From Clostridia bacterium (GTDB taxonomy: Bacteria; Bacillota; Clostridia; Acetivibrionales; DSM-27016): 64,000 bases of DNA. The DNA is taken from positions 186,001 to 250,000 of the forward strand of contig JAOAIJ010000021.1 in the NCBI GenBank assembly GCA_026414765.1. Direction: 5' to 3'. Within the stretch, counting starts at the first letter, position 1, and each line of letters starts with the position of its first letter. Under the pieces are notes generated by a model. That model had not been told where the DNA came from. It saw nothing but the letters and a program-made list of their open reading frames with translations, and searched no databases. The position numbers and the translations under genes were made by a program. This document shows positions 44,575-52,768 of the stretch, piece after piece.

Positions 44575-45173
44575 TGGAAAGTAGAGGAAAAATACTTATT
44601 ATAGATAACTATGACTCATTTACTTATAACTTATATCAGTATATTGGTGAAATAAATCCGGATATTGAGGTTTTCAGAAATGACAAAATATCTATTGATG
44701 AAATAGAAGAAAAAAATCCGGACTATATAATAATATCTCCCGGACCAGGATTTCCTAAAGATGCAGGAATATCAATAGATTTAATCAGAAGGCTTGGACC
44801 CCAAATTCCCATATTAGGGGTATGCCTGGGTCATCAGGCTATAGGTGAGGCTTTTGGCGGCAAGGTGATACATGCACGGGAACTGATGCATGGAAAGGCT
44901 TCTGAGGTGATAGTAGAGCAGGATTGCAGGTTGTTTTCAGGACTGGAGAACAGGATTACAGTCGGAAGATATCATTCTCTTATAGTAAGTGGCGACGCTC
45001 TTCCGGAAAGTCTGGTGGTAACAGCAAAAACTATAAATGGGGAAATCATGGGGCTGAAACATGCTGAATACTCTGTGTATGGCATACAATTTCACCCTGA
45101 ATCCATACTGACTCCAAAAGGTAAACATATCTTGAGAAACTTCCTGAGTATAAAAAAGGCGGAGGAAATATGA
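44571..45173 (+). CDS. trpG: Anthranilate synthase component II (glutamine amidotransferase)
   Basis: 200 aa class I glutamine amidotransferase providing ammonia to TrpE. Catalytic Cys85 (GVCLGHQ), His175 and Glu177 (FHPES), and SPGPGFP are present. It overlaps trpE by 4 nt (ATGA) and the next gene by 4 nt. It may also serve p-aminobenzoate synthesis, as in Bacillus, if no other amidotransferase exists. Confidence 0.95.
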   Translation: MMESRGKILIIDNYDSFTYNLYQYIGEINPDIEVFRNDKISIDEIEEKNPDYIIISPGPGFPKDAGISIDLIRRLGPQIPILGVCLGHQAIGEAFGGKVIHARELMHGKASEVIVEQDCRLFSGLENRITVGRYHSLIVSGDALPESLVVTAKTINGEIMGLKHAEYSVYGIQFHPESILTPKGKHILRNFLSIKKAEEI

Positions 45174-45457
45174 AGACGGCTGATGAGTGTTTGAATATAG
45201 AAGAAATTCGTAGTGAAATTGATAGAATTGACATGAGAATAATATCAGAAATCAGCAGCAGGTATAAGTATGTAAAGGCAGCTGCCAGGTACAAAAAAGA
45301 TGAGGAAAGCGTAAAGGCGACTGACAGGGTAAAGAAGATGATGGAGGCAAGAAGGCAGTGGGCTTTGGAGGAAGGTCTTGACCCAGATGTGATAGAGAAG
45401 CTGTTTACTTGCCTGGTCAATTATTTTATAGGTGAGGAGCTAAAACAAATCAGATAG
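45170..45457 (+). CDS. AroQ/PchB-like chorismate mutase family protein
   Basis: 95 aa all-helical AroQ-fold protein. The first helix has IRSEIDRIDMRI and the next region ISSRYKYVKAAARYK, giving Arg14, Arg31 and Lys42, spaced like the active-site residues of AroQ/PchB enzymes. It could make prephenate from chorismate, or act on isochorismate. It overlaps trpG by 4 nt, so it is a true member of the trp operon. A chorismate mutase here is unusual because it competes with TrpE for chorismate. Confidence 0.75.
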   Translation: MKTADECLNIEEIRSEIDRIDMRIISEISSRYKYVKAAARYKKDEESVKATDRVKKMMEARRQWALEEGLDPDVIEKLFTCLVNYFIGEELKQIR

Positions 45458-45468
45458 AAATGTGAAAT

Positions 45469-45495
45469 AGATGAGATTTGATGAGAGGAGAGAGT
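45469..45495 (+). promoter_or_regulatory. GAG-triplet cluster over the trpD ribosome-binding site
   Basis: TAG 45469, GAG 45474, then GAG 45484 and 45489 lie on one 5-nt register, with extra overlapping GAG at 45486, 45491 and 45493. The last ones form the trpD Shine-Dalgarno. A bound TRAP protein could block trpD translation, but purine-rich ribosome-binding sites contain GAG by nature. Confidence 0.35.
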
Positions 45496-45500
45496 AAGTT

Positions 45501-46535
45501 ATGATAAAAAGTGCAATCCGGAAGCTTGCAGAAGGTCAGGACCTGACTGAAACTGAAATTATGGAGGCTATGAACTGTATCATGGAGGGCGAGGCAACTC
45601 AGGCACAAATAGGCAGTTTCATTACTGCTCTGAGGATAAAAGGCGAGTCTATAGAGGAAATAACGGGATGTGCAAGGGTAATGAGAGAAAAAGCAGACAG
45701 GATTCAGCCTGATGTTCCTTATTATATTGATACATGTGGTACAGGCGGCGATGGTGCAAATACATTTAACATATCTACCGCTTCTGCATTTGTTGCAGCT
45801 GCGGGAGGGGTAGTAGTCGCAAAGCATGGAAACCGGTCAATTTCGAGTAAATGCGGGTGCGCTGATGTACTTGAGGCTTTTGGAATAAATATTTCACTGA
45901 CTCCTGAACAGGTTAAGTGCTGTATAGAAAAAGTGGGTATAGGCTTCATGTTTGCACCTGCATTCCATAAGTCTATGAAGCATGCTGCAGGGCCTAGGCG
46001 TGAGCTTGGAATAAGGACGATATTCAATATCCTCGGGCCATTAACAAACCCTGCAAATGCCAACGGGCAGGTACTGGGGGTATTTGACGGCAGGCTTACA
46101 GAACCTGTGGCAAATGTCCTGCTGAATCTGGGTGTGGAAAAAGCAATGATAATACACGGGAACGATGGGCTGGATGAAATAACCGTTGCTGACGAGACCA
46201 TGGTTTCGGAGGTAAAAGACGGAAAAGTAACAAGCTATAGGATAAGTCCTGAAGAGTATGGTATAAGAAGAGCAGCAGCAGACGAACTTAAGGGTGGGGA
46301 TGCACAGCATAATGCAAAAATCATCACTGATATTTTTAGCGGAGAAAAAGGAGCAAGGCGTGATATAGTGCTGCTTAATGCTTCCGCTGCTCTATATATA
46401 GGAAAATTGGCCGGTAGCATAAAGGACGGAATCGAATTAGCCGCAGATATTATTGATTCCGGAAAGGCGATAAAAAAGATAAATGAGTTGAGAGAATACA
46501 CGCAAAGTTTCGTACAAGGTGAAAAGGTTGGTTGA
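45501..46535 (+). CDS. trpD: Anthranilate phosphoribosyltransferase
   Basis: 344 aa. Transfers the phosphoribosyl group of PRPP to anthranilate. Motifs DTCGTGGDGANTFNIST, KHGNRSISSKCGCADVLEA and the HGNDGLDEIT region bind PRPP-Mg and anthranilate. It is not fused to trpG. The start follows the purine-rich GAGGAGAGAG stretch after a 43-nt gap from the chorismate mutase gene. Confidence 0.96.
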   Translation: MIKSAIRKLAEGQDLTETEIMEAMNCIMEGEATQAQIGSFITALRIKGESIEEITGCARVMREKADRIQPDVPYYIDTCGTGGDGANTFNISTASAFVAAAGGVVVAKHGNRSISSKCGCADVLEAFGINISLTPEQVKCCIEKVGIGFMFAPAFHKSMKHAAGPRRELGIRTIFNILGPLTNPANANGQVLGVFDGRLTEPVANVLLNLGVEKAMIIHGNDGLDEITVADETMVSEVKDGKVTSYRISPEEYGIRRAAADELKGGDAQHNAKIITDIFSGEKGARRDIVLLNASAALYIGKLAGSIKDGIELAADIIDSGKAIKKINELREYTQSFVQGEKVG

Positions 46536-46562
46536 ACAAAGAATTGTATGGGAGAGGGTCAA

Positions 46563-47345
46563 ATGATATTAGATAGGATAGTAGAACAGAAAAAACTCCA
46601 GTTGAATGAAGAAATGAAGCATCTTTCAATTGAAGGCTGGAAACAAAGGGTAAAGAGGTCGGGCCTGCATGCTGCACAGGACTTTTATAAAGCCATAAAA
46701 CGTAAAGGTGAAATTTCTATTATAGCTGAAGTCAAAAAGGCATCACCTTCAAAAGGGGTTATCAAAGAGGATTTTGATCCAATAAAAATAGCCAAAGAAT
46801 ACAGTAATTCAAATGTCCAGGCAATATCGGTGCTGACGGAAAAGAATTTTTTCATGGGCAGTGATGACTATCTTGTAAAGATAAGACAGAATATTCCTGT
46901 ACCGGTACTCAGAAAGGATTTCATTATTGACTTGTGGCAGGTGTATCAATCCAGATGCCTCGGTGCTGATGCAATATTGCTGATTGTTTCTATTCTCTCC
47001 GATGAAGAGTTAAAGAAATTTCAGCTTGTGGCAGGGATACTCGGTATGCAGTGCCTGGTTGAAGTGCATGACAGGGAAGAGCTTGACAGGGCTCTGGAAG
47101 CGGGTGCGAAAATTATAGGTATTAATAACAGGGATTTAAAGACCTTTAATGTGGACCTGAAAACGACAGAAAAGCTTATGAATTTTATTCCTCACGACAG
47201 GGCAGTAGTAAGTGAAAGCGGAATAAAAACTCCTGAGGATATGAGATACCTTAAAGAGCTTGGAGTTGATGCGGTGCTTATTGGTGAGACATTTATGCGT
47301 GCCGGGTCAATAAGTGATAAAATCAACGAACTGAGAGCGGTGTAG
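46563..47345 (+). CDS. trpC: Indole-3-glycerol-phosphate synthase
   Basis: 260 aa TIM barrel that closes the indole ring with loss of CO2. Motifs IIAEVKKASPSKG, VLRKDFIID, LVEVHD, GINNRDLKTF and SESGIK carry the catalytic Lys and Glu residues. ATG 46563 follows GGGAGAGG; the upstream ATG 46548 would place that site inside the gene. Only 2 nt separate it from trpF. Confidence 0.95.
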   Translation: MILDRIVEQKKLQLNEEMKHLSIEGWKQRVKRSGLHAAQDFYKAIKRKGEISIIAEVKKASPSKGVIKEDFDPIKIAKEYSNSNVQAISVLTEKNFFMGSDDYLVKIRQNIPVPVLRKDFIIDLWQVYQSRCLGADAILLIVSILSDEELKKFQLVAGILGMQCLVEVHDREELDRALEAGAKIIGINNRDLKTFNVDLKTTEKLMNFIPHDRAVVSESGIKTPEDMRYLKELGVDAVLIGETFMRAGSISDKINELRAV

Positions 47346-47347
47346 CC

Positions 47348-47998
47348 ATGGTAAGAGTAAAGATATGCGGTCTGAAAAGACAGGAAGACATACTGTATGT
47401 TAACAAGTACAAGCCTGATTATGTAGGATTTGTTTTTGCTGAAAGTAAGCGCAGGTTAGGGATAGAAGCTGTCAAGAATCTGGCAGGTTTGTTAGATGGA
47501 GGAATAAAAAAGGCAGGTATTTTTGTCGATGAAAGTATGGAAAACGTAGTACATACAGTAGCGGAATGCAGTCTTGATATTGTCCAGATACATGGAAATG
47601 AGCCTCCGGAATATATCTATGGTTTAAAAGAAAAGCTTAAAAACTGTAGATTGATTTCTCGACCAGAAGATATACAGGTTTGGAAAGCGATCAGGGTAAA
47701 GGATTTGGAATCTGTCGGACAAATGAAGTATTATGATGCAGACGCTTTTGTCCTTGATGCTTTTGCTGAAAAGGCATACGGGGGAATAGGAAAAACATTT
47801 GACTGGAAGCTTGCCATAAAGGCTAAAAGCTATGGAAGAATTATTTTGGCTGGCGGACTAAATCCCGGAAATATTAAAGAAGCTATGAATATGGTAGAGC
47901 CTTTTGGGGTAGATGTCAGTAGTGGTGTTGAAACTGAAGGCTATAAAGATGAAGAAAAAATAAGGGATTTTATAGATGTTGTAAAAGAGTGGAGGTAA
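47348..47998 (+). CDS. trpF: Phosphoribosylanthranilate isomerase
   Basis: 216 aa TIM barrel performing the Amadori rearrangement. KICGLKR with the catalytic Cys near residue 7, [15 protein letters not shown], the LDAF aspartate and the GGLNPGN phosphate loop are present. The middle carries a slightly longer segment ([13 protein letters not shown]) than in many homologues. It sits between trpC and trpB. Confidence 0.95.
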   Translation: MVRVKICGLKRQEDILYVNKYKPDYVGFVFAESKRRLGIEAVKNLAGLLDGGIKKAGIFVDESMENVVHTVAECSLDIVQIHGNEPPEYIYGLKEKLKNCRLISRPEDIQVWKAIRVKDLESVGQMKYYDADAFVLDAFAEKAYGGIGKTFDWKLAIKAKSYGRIILAGGLNPGNIKEAMNMVEPFGVDVSSGVETEGYKDEEKIRDFIDVVKEWR

Positions 47999-48002
47999 AA
48001 TT

Positions 48003-49205
48003 ATGGCTGTAAATAAAAAGGGGCGTTTTGGAGAGTTTGGAGGTCAGTATGTTCCGGAAACGCTTATGAATGCGTTGATAGAGTTGGAATCAGAATATGA
48101 AAAGCTGAAAAACGATCCTGAATTCATAAAGGAATTAGAATTCTATTTCAAGGAGTATGCAGGAAGACCATCACTTTTGTACTATGCAGAAAAAATGACA
48201 AAAGATCTTGGCGGAGCAAAGATTTATCTTAAGAGGGAAGATCTAAACCACACAGGCTCACATAAGGTAAATAACGTACTAGGGCAGGTTCTTGTTGCTA
48301 AAAGGATGGGAAAGAAAAGGGTTATAGCTGAAACAGGAGCAGGTCAGCATGGTGTAGCAACTGCAACGGCTGCTGCATTGTTCGGATTGGAATGCGAAGT
48401 ATTTATGGGTAGAGAAGACATGGAACGGCAGGCGCTTAATGTCTTCCGCATGAGGCTGCTTGGGGCTGAAGTGCGTCAGGTGCTTTCAGGAACCTGTACT
48501 TTAAAGGATGCTTGTAATGAAGCTATGCGGGAGTGGGCATCAAGAGTAAATGATACATTTTATGTACTTGGATCAGTAATGGGACCTCACCCGTATCCAA
48601 TGATGGTTCGTGATTTTCAAAGCGTTATCGGGAAGGAAGTAAAGGAACAGATTATAGAGAAGGAAGGCAGGTATCCGGATTACCTCCTTGCATGTGTGGG
48701 TGGAGGCAGTAATGCCATGGGGTTGTTTTATCCGTTTATCAGAGAGGAAGAAGTGAAGCTTATAGGAGCTGAAGCTGCAGGCGAAGGTATTGATACCAAT
48801 ATGCATGCAGCGACTTTGACTAAAGGAAGCGTAGGCGTTTTGCACGGGATGAAATCTTACTTCCTTCAGGATAAGGATGGACAGATCAACCCTGTTTATT
48901 CTATTTCTGCTGGCCTGGATTATCCTGGTATAGGACCTGAACATGCCTATCTGTACAGCAGTGGCCGCGCACAATACGTACCTGTTACAGATAGAGAGGC
49001 TGTAGAAGCATTCAGATACCTTACAAGGACAGAGGGTATTATTCCGGCTATTGAGAGTGCCCATGCTGTAGCATATGCTATGAAGATAGCCCCCGAACTT
49101 CCAAAAAGCAAAATAATCGTTGTAAACTTGTCGGGCAGAGGGGACAAGGATGTCTATTCCATAGCGAAGTATATGGGAGAGAATATTTCGGAAGATAATT
49201 TATAA
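48003..49205 (+). CDS. trpB: Tryptophan synthase beta chain
   Basis: 400 aa PLP enzyme that joins indole and serine. The [15 protein letters not shown] motif holds the PLP lysine, [10 protein letters not shown] the catalytic Glu, and GGGSNAMG binds the PLP phosphate. This is the TrpB1 type, pairing with TrpA. It starts 4 nt after trpF stops, with GGAGG overlapping the trpF end. Confidence 0.97.
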   Translation: MAVNKKGRFGEFGGQYVPETLMNALIELESEYEKLKNDPEFIKELEFYFKEYAGRPSLLYYAEKMTKDLGGAKIYLKREDLNHTGSHKVNNVLGQVLVAKRMGKKRVIAETGAGQHGVATATAAALFGLECEVFMGREDMERQALNVFRMRLLGAEVRQVLSGTCTLKDACNEAMREWASRVNDTFYVLGSVMGPHPYPMMVRDFQSVIGKEVKEQIIEKEGRYPDYLLACVGGGSNAMGLFYPFIREEEVKLIGAEAAGEGIDTNMHAATLTKGSVGVLHGMKSYFLQDKDGQINPVYSISAGLDYPGIGPEHAYLYSSGRAQYVPVTDREAVEAFRYLTRTEGIIPAIESAHAVAYAMKIAPELPKSKIIVVNLSGRGDKDVYSIAKYMGENISEDNL

Positions 49206-49288
49206 GAGTGTTTTTTTTCTAATATTGACAGGTATATTGCTATTACGTGTGTTCTATGTATTGATTTTAATAGTTACGGAGGTTTTTT

Positions 49289-50083
49289 ATGAACAGGATA
49301 GATCAAAGGTTTGCAGAGTTAAGAAAACAAAACAGAAAAGCCCTGATAACCTTTATTACAGCCGGAGACCCGGATTTAAACACAACAAGAAGGCTGGTAA
49401 AAGAGATGGAAGAAAAGGGAGCAGATATCATAGAGCTTGGAATACCTTATTCAGATCCTATAGCTGAAGGACCTGTGATTCAGAGGGCAAATGCAAGGGC
49501 TCTTGGCAATGGAATCAAAATAAAGGATATTATGGAAACGGTTAGAGAAATCAGAAGGGATGTAAAAGTTCCCATACTCTATCTGCTTTATTTTAACTGC
49601 ATTTTTCAATACGGTCCTGAAAAATTCTTTACGGACTGCCGGTCTTGCGGGGTAGACGGCTTGATTATTCCGGATCTGCCTTATGAGGAACAAGGTGAGT
49701 TAGATGATCTTGCAGTCATGTATAATGTTCACCTGATAACGTTGGTTACTCCGACTTCAAAAGACAGGATAGAAAAAATATCAAAAAACTCCAAAGGTTT
49801 TTTGTACTGTGTGTCTTCACTTGGGGTTACCGGCATAAGAAGTGAATTTGGTACTGATTTTGATGAATTCTTTTCGTATGTGAACAGGGTTGCAGAAATA
49901 CCGAAAGCAATCGGTTTTGGAATATCAAATGCAGAGCATATCAGAAAGCTTAAGAACTACTGTGATGGCTTGATTATAGGAAGTGCCATTGTCAAGCTGG
50001 TAGAGAACGGTAAAAATGCAGATCAAGCTGTAAATAATGTAGGTTCGTTCGTTCAGGAACTGCGTAGTGCTATGGATGAATGA
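49289..50083 (+). CDS. trpA: Tryptophan synthase alpha chain
   Basis: 264 aa TIM barrel cleaving indole-3-glycerol phosphate. ITAGDPD, ELGIPYSDPIAEGPVIQ (catalytic Glu and Asp), GLIIPDLPYEE and GFGISN are intact. ATG 49289 has GGAGG. An 83-nt gap separates it from trpB. It is the last gene of the operon. Confidence 0.96.
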   Translation: MNRIDQRFAELRKQNRKALITFITAGDPDLNTTRRLVKEMEEKGADIIELGIPYSDPIAEGPVIQRANARALGNGIKIKDIMETVREIRRDVKVPILYLLYFNCIFQYGPEKFFTDCRSCGVDGLIIPDLPYEEQGELDDLAVMYNVHLITLVTPTSKDRIEKISKNSKGFLYCVSSLGVTGIRSEFGTDFDEFFSYVNRVAEIPKAIGFGISNAEHIRKLKNYCDGLIIGSAIVKLVENGKNADQAVNNVGSFVQELRSAMDE

Positions 50084-50161
50084 AACAAATAAATACTTCC
50101 CAAAGTATACCGTTTGTGGTAGAATTTTTTTGACATAATACTACATTTTTAGGGAGGAAAC

Positions 50162-51457
50162 GTGAAAAAGATGAAAAAATGTTTGAGCTTAGTTCTGATT
50201 GTATTTGTAGTTATGAATTTACTTACGGCAACTGTTTTTGCCGCCAAACCACTCACATATAAAGACTATATGAAGCAGGGAAACACACTGATGACACAGG
50301 GAAAATACCAGGAAGCTGTACAAGCTTATGATAAAGCAATAAAACTCAATTCGAAATATGCTGAAGCATATTTGAAAAAAGGAATATGCCTTGATTACCT
50401 GGAGAAATATGCGGATGCGATAAAAGCTCTTGACATGGCAATAAAACTGAATGTTAAGTATGCGGAAGCTTACTTTTACAAAGCTGACGTATTGTCCTGC
50501 CAGGGAAAATATGCTGAAGCAGTAAAACAGTATGATCTTGCAATCAAATACAATTCAAAATATGCTGATGCCTACTGCGATAAAGGGCATGCATTATTTG
50601 TTCTAGAAAAATATGATGACGCTCTTAAGGCTTTTGATATGGCGATAAAACTGGCACCAAAGCATTCTGTTGCATATATGAATAAGGGTTCTGTGCTAAA
50701 TAGGCTTGGAAAAACTGAAGAGGCAATTGCTGCTTATGACAAGGCAATACAGTATAATCCCAAATATGTAGATGCTTATGTTAATAAAAGCATGGTTTTA
50801 CATGATACAGGTAAGTATGAGGAAGCGATAGTTGTATGCGACAAAGCTATAAAGCTTGATCCTGAAAACGTTGATGCATACTTTTATAAAGGACTGTCAC
50901 TAAACTCTCTGGAGAAATATGAGGATGCACTGACTGCACTTAACCGTGTTTTGGAGCTCGATCCCGAGCATACTGGGGCTTATGCAAATGCAGTAATTTC
51001 ACTTTATTACTTAAAGAGTTATGAAGAGGCTGTAGAGGTTGCAGATTACTTGATAAGCGTGGACTCAAAAGATGTATTTGCATATTACTATAAAGGAATA
51101 AGTCTGGCAGATATGGGAAAGGATGCAGATGCCATAGCTGCACTGGATAAAGCAATTGAATTGATGCCGGAAGTCATAGCAGCGTATCACAAGAAAGGCA
51201 GTATATTATATAAACAGGGAAAATACGAAGAAGCTATAAATGTTCTAGAAAGTGCACTTAAAATAGCACCTGATGATCCTACATTATACTATAATATTGC
51301 ATGCTCATACTCCCTGCTGAATAAGCCTAAAGAAGCGTTGGAAAACCTGAAAAAAGCTGTTGAACTTGATGAAAGTTTTAAGGAAACAGCAAAGGCTGAC
51401 AAGGATTTTGACAATATCCGCAATACAGACGATTATAAAGCATTCATAGGCGGTTGA
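50162..51457 (+). CDS. Secreted tetratricopeptide-repeat protein
   Basis: 431 aa. An N-terminal signal peptide (LSLVLIVFVVMNLLTATVFA, cleavage near residue 28) is followed by about eleven TPR units of 34 residues (pattern AYxxKGxxLxxxGKYEEAIxxYDKAI) filling the protein, then a short tail. It is a protein-interaction scaffold outside the membrane. GTG 50162 is favoured because GGGAGG lies 4 nt upstream. Function and partner unknown; such repeats are prone to expansion. Confidence 0.85.
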   Translation: MKKMKKCLSLVLIVFVVMNLLTATVFAAKPLTYKDYMKQGNTLMTQGKYQEAVQAYDKAIKLNSKYAEAYLKKGICLDYLEKYADAIKALDMAIKLNVKYAEAYFYKADVLSCQGKYAEAVKQYDLAIKYNSKYADAYCDKGHALFVLEKYDDALKAFDMAIKLAPKHSVAYMNKGSVLNRLGKTEEAIAAYDKAIQYNPKYVDAYVNKSMVLHDTGKYEEAIVVCDKAIKLDPENVDAYFYKGLSLNSLEKYEDALTALNRVLELDPEHTGAYANAVISLYYLKSYEEAVEVADYLISVDSKDVFAYYYKGISLADMGKDADAIAALDKAIELMPEVIAAYHKKGSILYKQGKYEEAINVLESALKIAPDDPTLYYNIACSYSLLNKPKEALENLKKAVELDESFKETAKADKDFDNIRNTDDYKAFIGG

Positions 51458-51476
51458 TGACAGGAAAAATTTAAAA

Positions 51477-51512
51477 AAGGAATTTCAAGGGTTTCCTTGG
51501 AATTCTTTTTTA
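51477..51512 (+). terminator. Intrinsic terminator after TPR gene
   Basis: About 14 bp hairpin (AAGGAATTTCAAGG with CCTTGGAATTCTT, some wobbles), 4-nt loop, followed by TTTTTTATT. Confidence 0.75.
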
Positions 51513-51691
51513 TTGTATATAATCAACAAAAATATTCTGTAATTTTATACTAAAAGCATGTTTTCAAAAATCAAAAATATGATAAAATAGAGAAAAATCA
51601 AGACAAGCTGTAGAAGAAAAACTAATTTATTCCTATATAAATTGATGTTAGTTTGCTTTATTAAGTTGTCAAGGTAATCAGGAGGGATGAA

Positions 51692-51877
51692 ATGAGTGAG
51701 GAAAACAAAACACTGATAGAGATATATGAAATGCTGAAGATGCTTGTTGACGGTCAGAAACAGCTTATTGAAAGTATAAATGAAATTAAAGCGGAACAGA
51801 AAAAGATGCATGAAGAGATCAAGCTTAATAACTTTGTACTTAACAATATTACTATGCGCAATGAAATACTAAACTAA
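51692..51877 (+). CDS. Small coiled-coil protein
   Basis: 61 aa behind an AGGAGGG site. Leu/Ile heptads with Glu/Lys (IYEMLKMLVDGQKQLIESI) predict a coiled coil. No signal or motif is seen. A terminator follows. It resembles the 37-aa protein at 56362 in style, both with MSxxNxxxLExI starts. Confidence 0.6.
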   Translation: MSEENKTLIEIYEMLKMLVDGQKQLIESINEIKAEQKKMHEEIKLNNFVLNNITMRNEILN

Positions 51878-51894
51878 CAATCAAAGAAAGTTTG

Positions 51895-51926
51895 AAGCTA
51901 TCCTCATTTATATAGGGTAGCTTTTT
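51895..51926 (+). terminator. Intrinsic terminator
   Basis: AAGCTATCCT (51895-51904) pairs with AGGGTAGCTT (10 bp, one wobble) and is followed by T5. Confidence 0.8.
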
Positions 51927-51975
51927 GTTATTAATAATGTTTCAGTTTTATATTTTGTTCAAATATTGTTTACAT

Positions 51976-52025
51976 TTTATACATTGTTGGAACAATACAT
52001 AAATGGTATTATTTATTTGTATAAT
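51976..52025 (+). promoter_or_regulatory. Palindrome and promoter before the two-component operon
   Basis: A 28-bp near-palindrome (51976-52003, core ATTGTTGGAACAAT) has 11 of 14 symmetric positions. A perfect TATAAT at 52020-52025 follows, and the palindrome covers the -35 area, which itself is poor. This suggests an activator or autoregulatory operator. Confidence 0.5.
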
Positions 52026-52081
52026 TTGATTATCGCTTCTTTACACGAAATCCTCTAAAATAATTTGAAGGTGACATAAAC

Positions 52082-52768
52082 ATGAATAATAAATTGAAAG
52101 TATTGGTTATAGATGATGATATCAATATTTGTGAGCTGATCCGGCTATATCTTGAGAAGGAAGGTTATGAAGTTCAACCGGTATATAACGGAATAAAGGG
52201 TCTGGAATTATTTAAGGAATTTACGCCGAACATTGTCGTTTTGGATATTATGCTTCCGGGTATCGATGGCTGGCAGGTTTGCAGGGAAATCAGAAAAATC
52301 AGCAGCATACCGATAATCATGCTGACAGCAAAGGGGGAAACCTTTGACAAGGTTTTGGGTCTGGAGCTTGGTGCTGATGATTATATGGTGAAGCCTTTTG
52401 AGCCGAAGGAGCTGGTAGCAAGAGTAAAGGCTGTATTGAGACGGTATGAACACAAGGAAGCTGATATGCAGGAGATAGTATACCCAAACCTTGTTGTTAA
52501 CAAATCAAACTATACCGTTAAGCTTAGTGGAAGAAATATAGAATTGCCCCCAAAAGAGCTGGAACTTTTATTCTTTCTGGCATCAAACCCAAACAAGGTA
52601 TTTACAAGAGAGCAGCTTTTGGAACATGTCTGGGGTTTCGATTTTTATGGGGATTCAAGGACCGTAGATGTCCATGTAAAAAGATTAAGAGAAAAAATAG
52701 AGACGGAAAACCAGAAGTGGCAGCTGAAGACTGTATGGGGTGTAGGATATAAGTTTGAGGTGAAATGA
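52082..52768 (+). CDS. OmpR-family response regulator
   Basis: 228 aa. Receiver domain with Asp-Asp-Asp near residues 11-13, phosphoacceptor in VVLDIMLPG and Lys in MVKPFEP, then a winged-helix DNA-binding domain (about 130-228, ending RTVDVHVKRLREK and GVGYKFE). It binds DNA as a phosphorylated dimer. It overlaps the kinase gene by 4 nt. The target may include htrA just downstream, but that is inference. Confidence 0.93.
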   Translation: MNNKLKVLVIDDDINICELIRLYLEKEGYEVQPVYNGIKGLELFKEFTPNIVVLDIMLPGIDGWQVCREIRKISSIPIIMLTAKGETFDKVLGLELGADDYMVKPFEPKELVARVKAVLRRYEHKEADMQEIVYPNLVVNKSNYTVKLSGRNIELPPKELELLFFLASNPNKVFTREQLLEHVWGFDFYGDSRTVDVHVKRLREKIETENQKWQLKTVWGVGYKFEVK

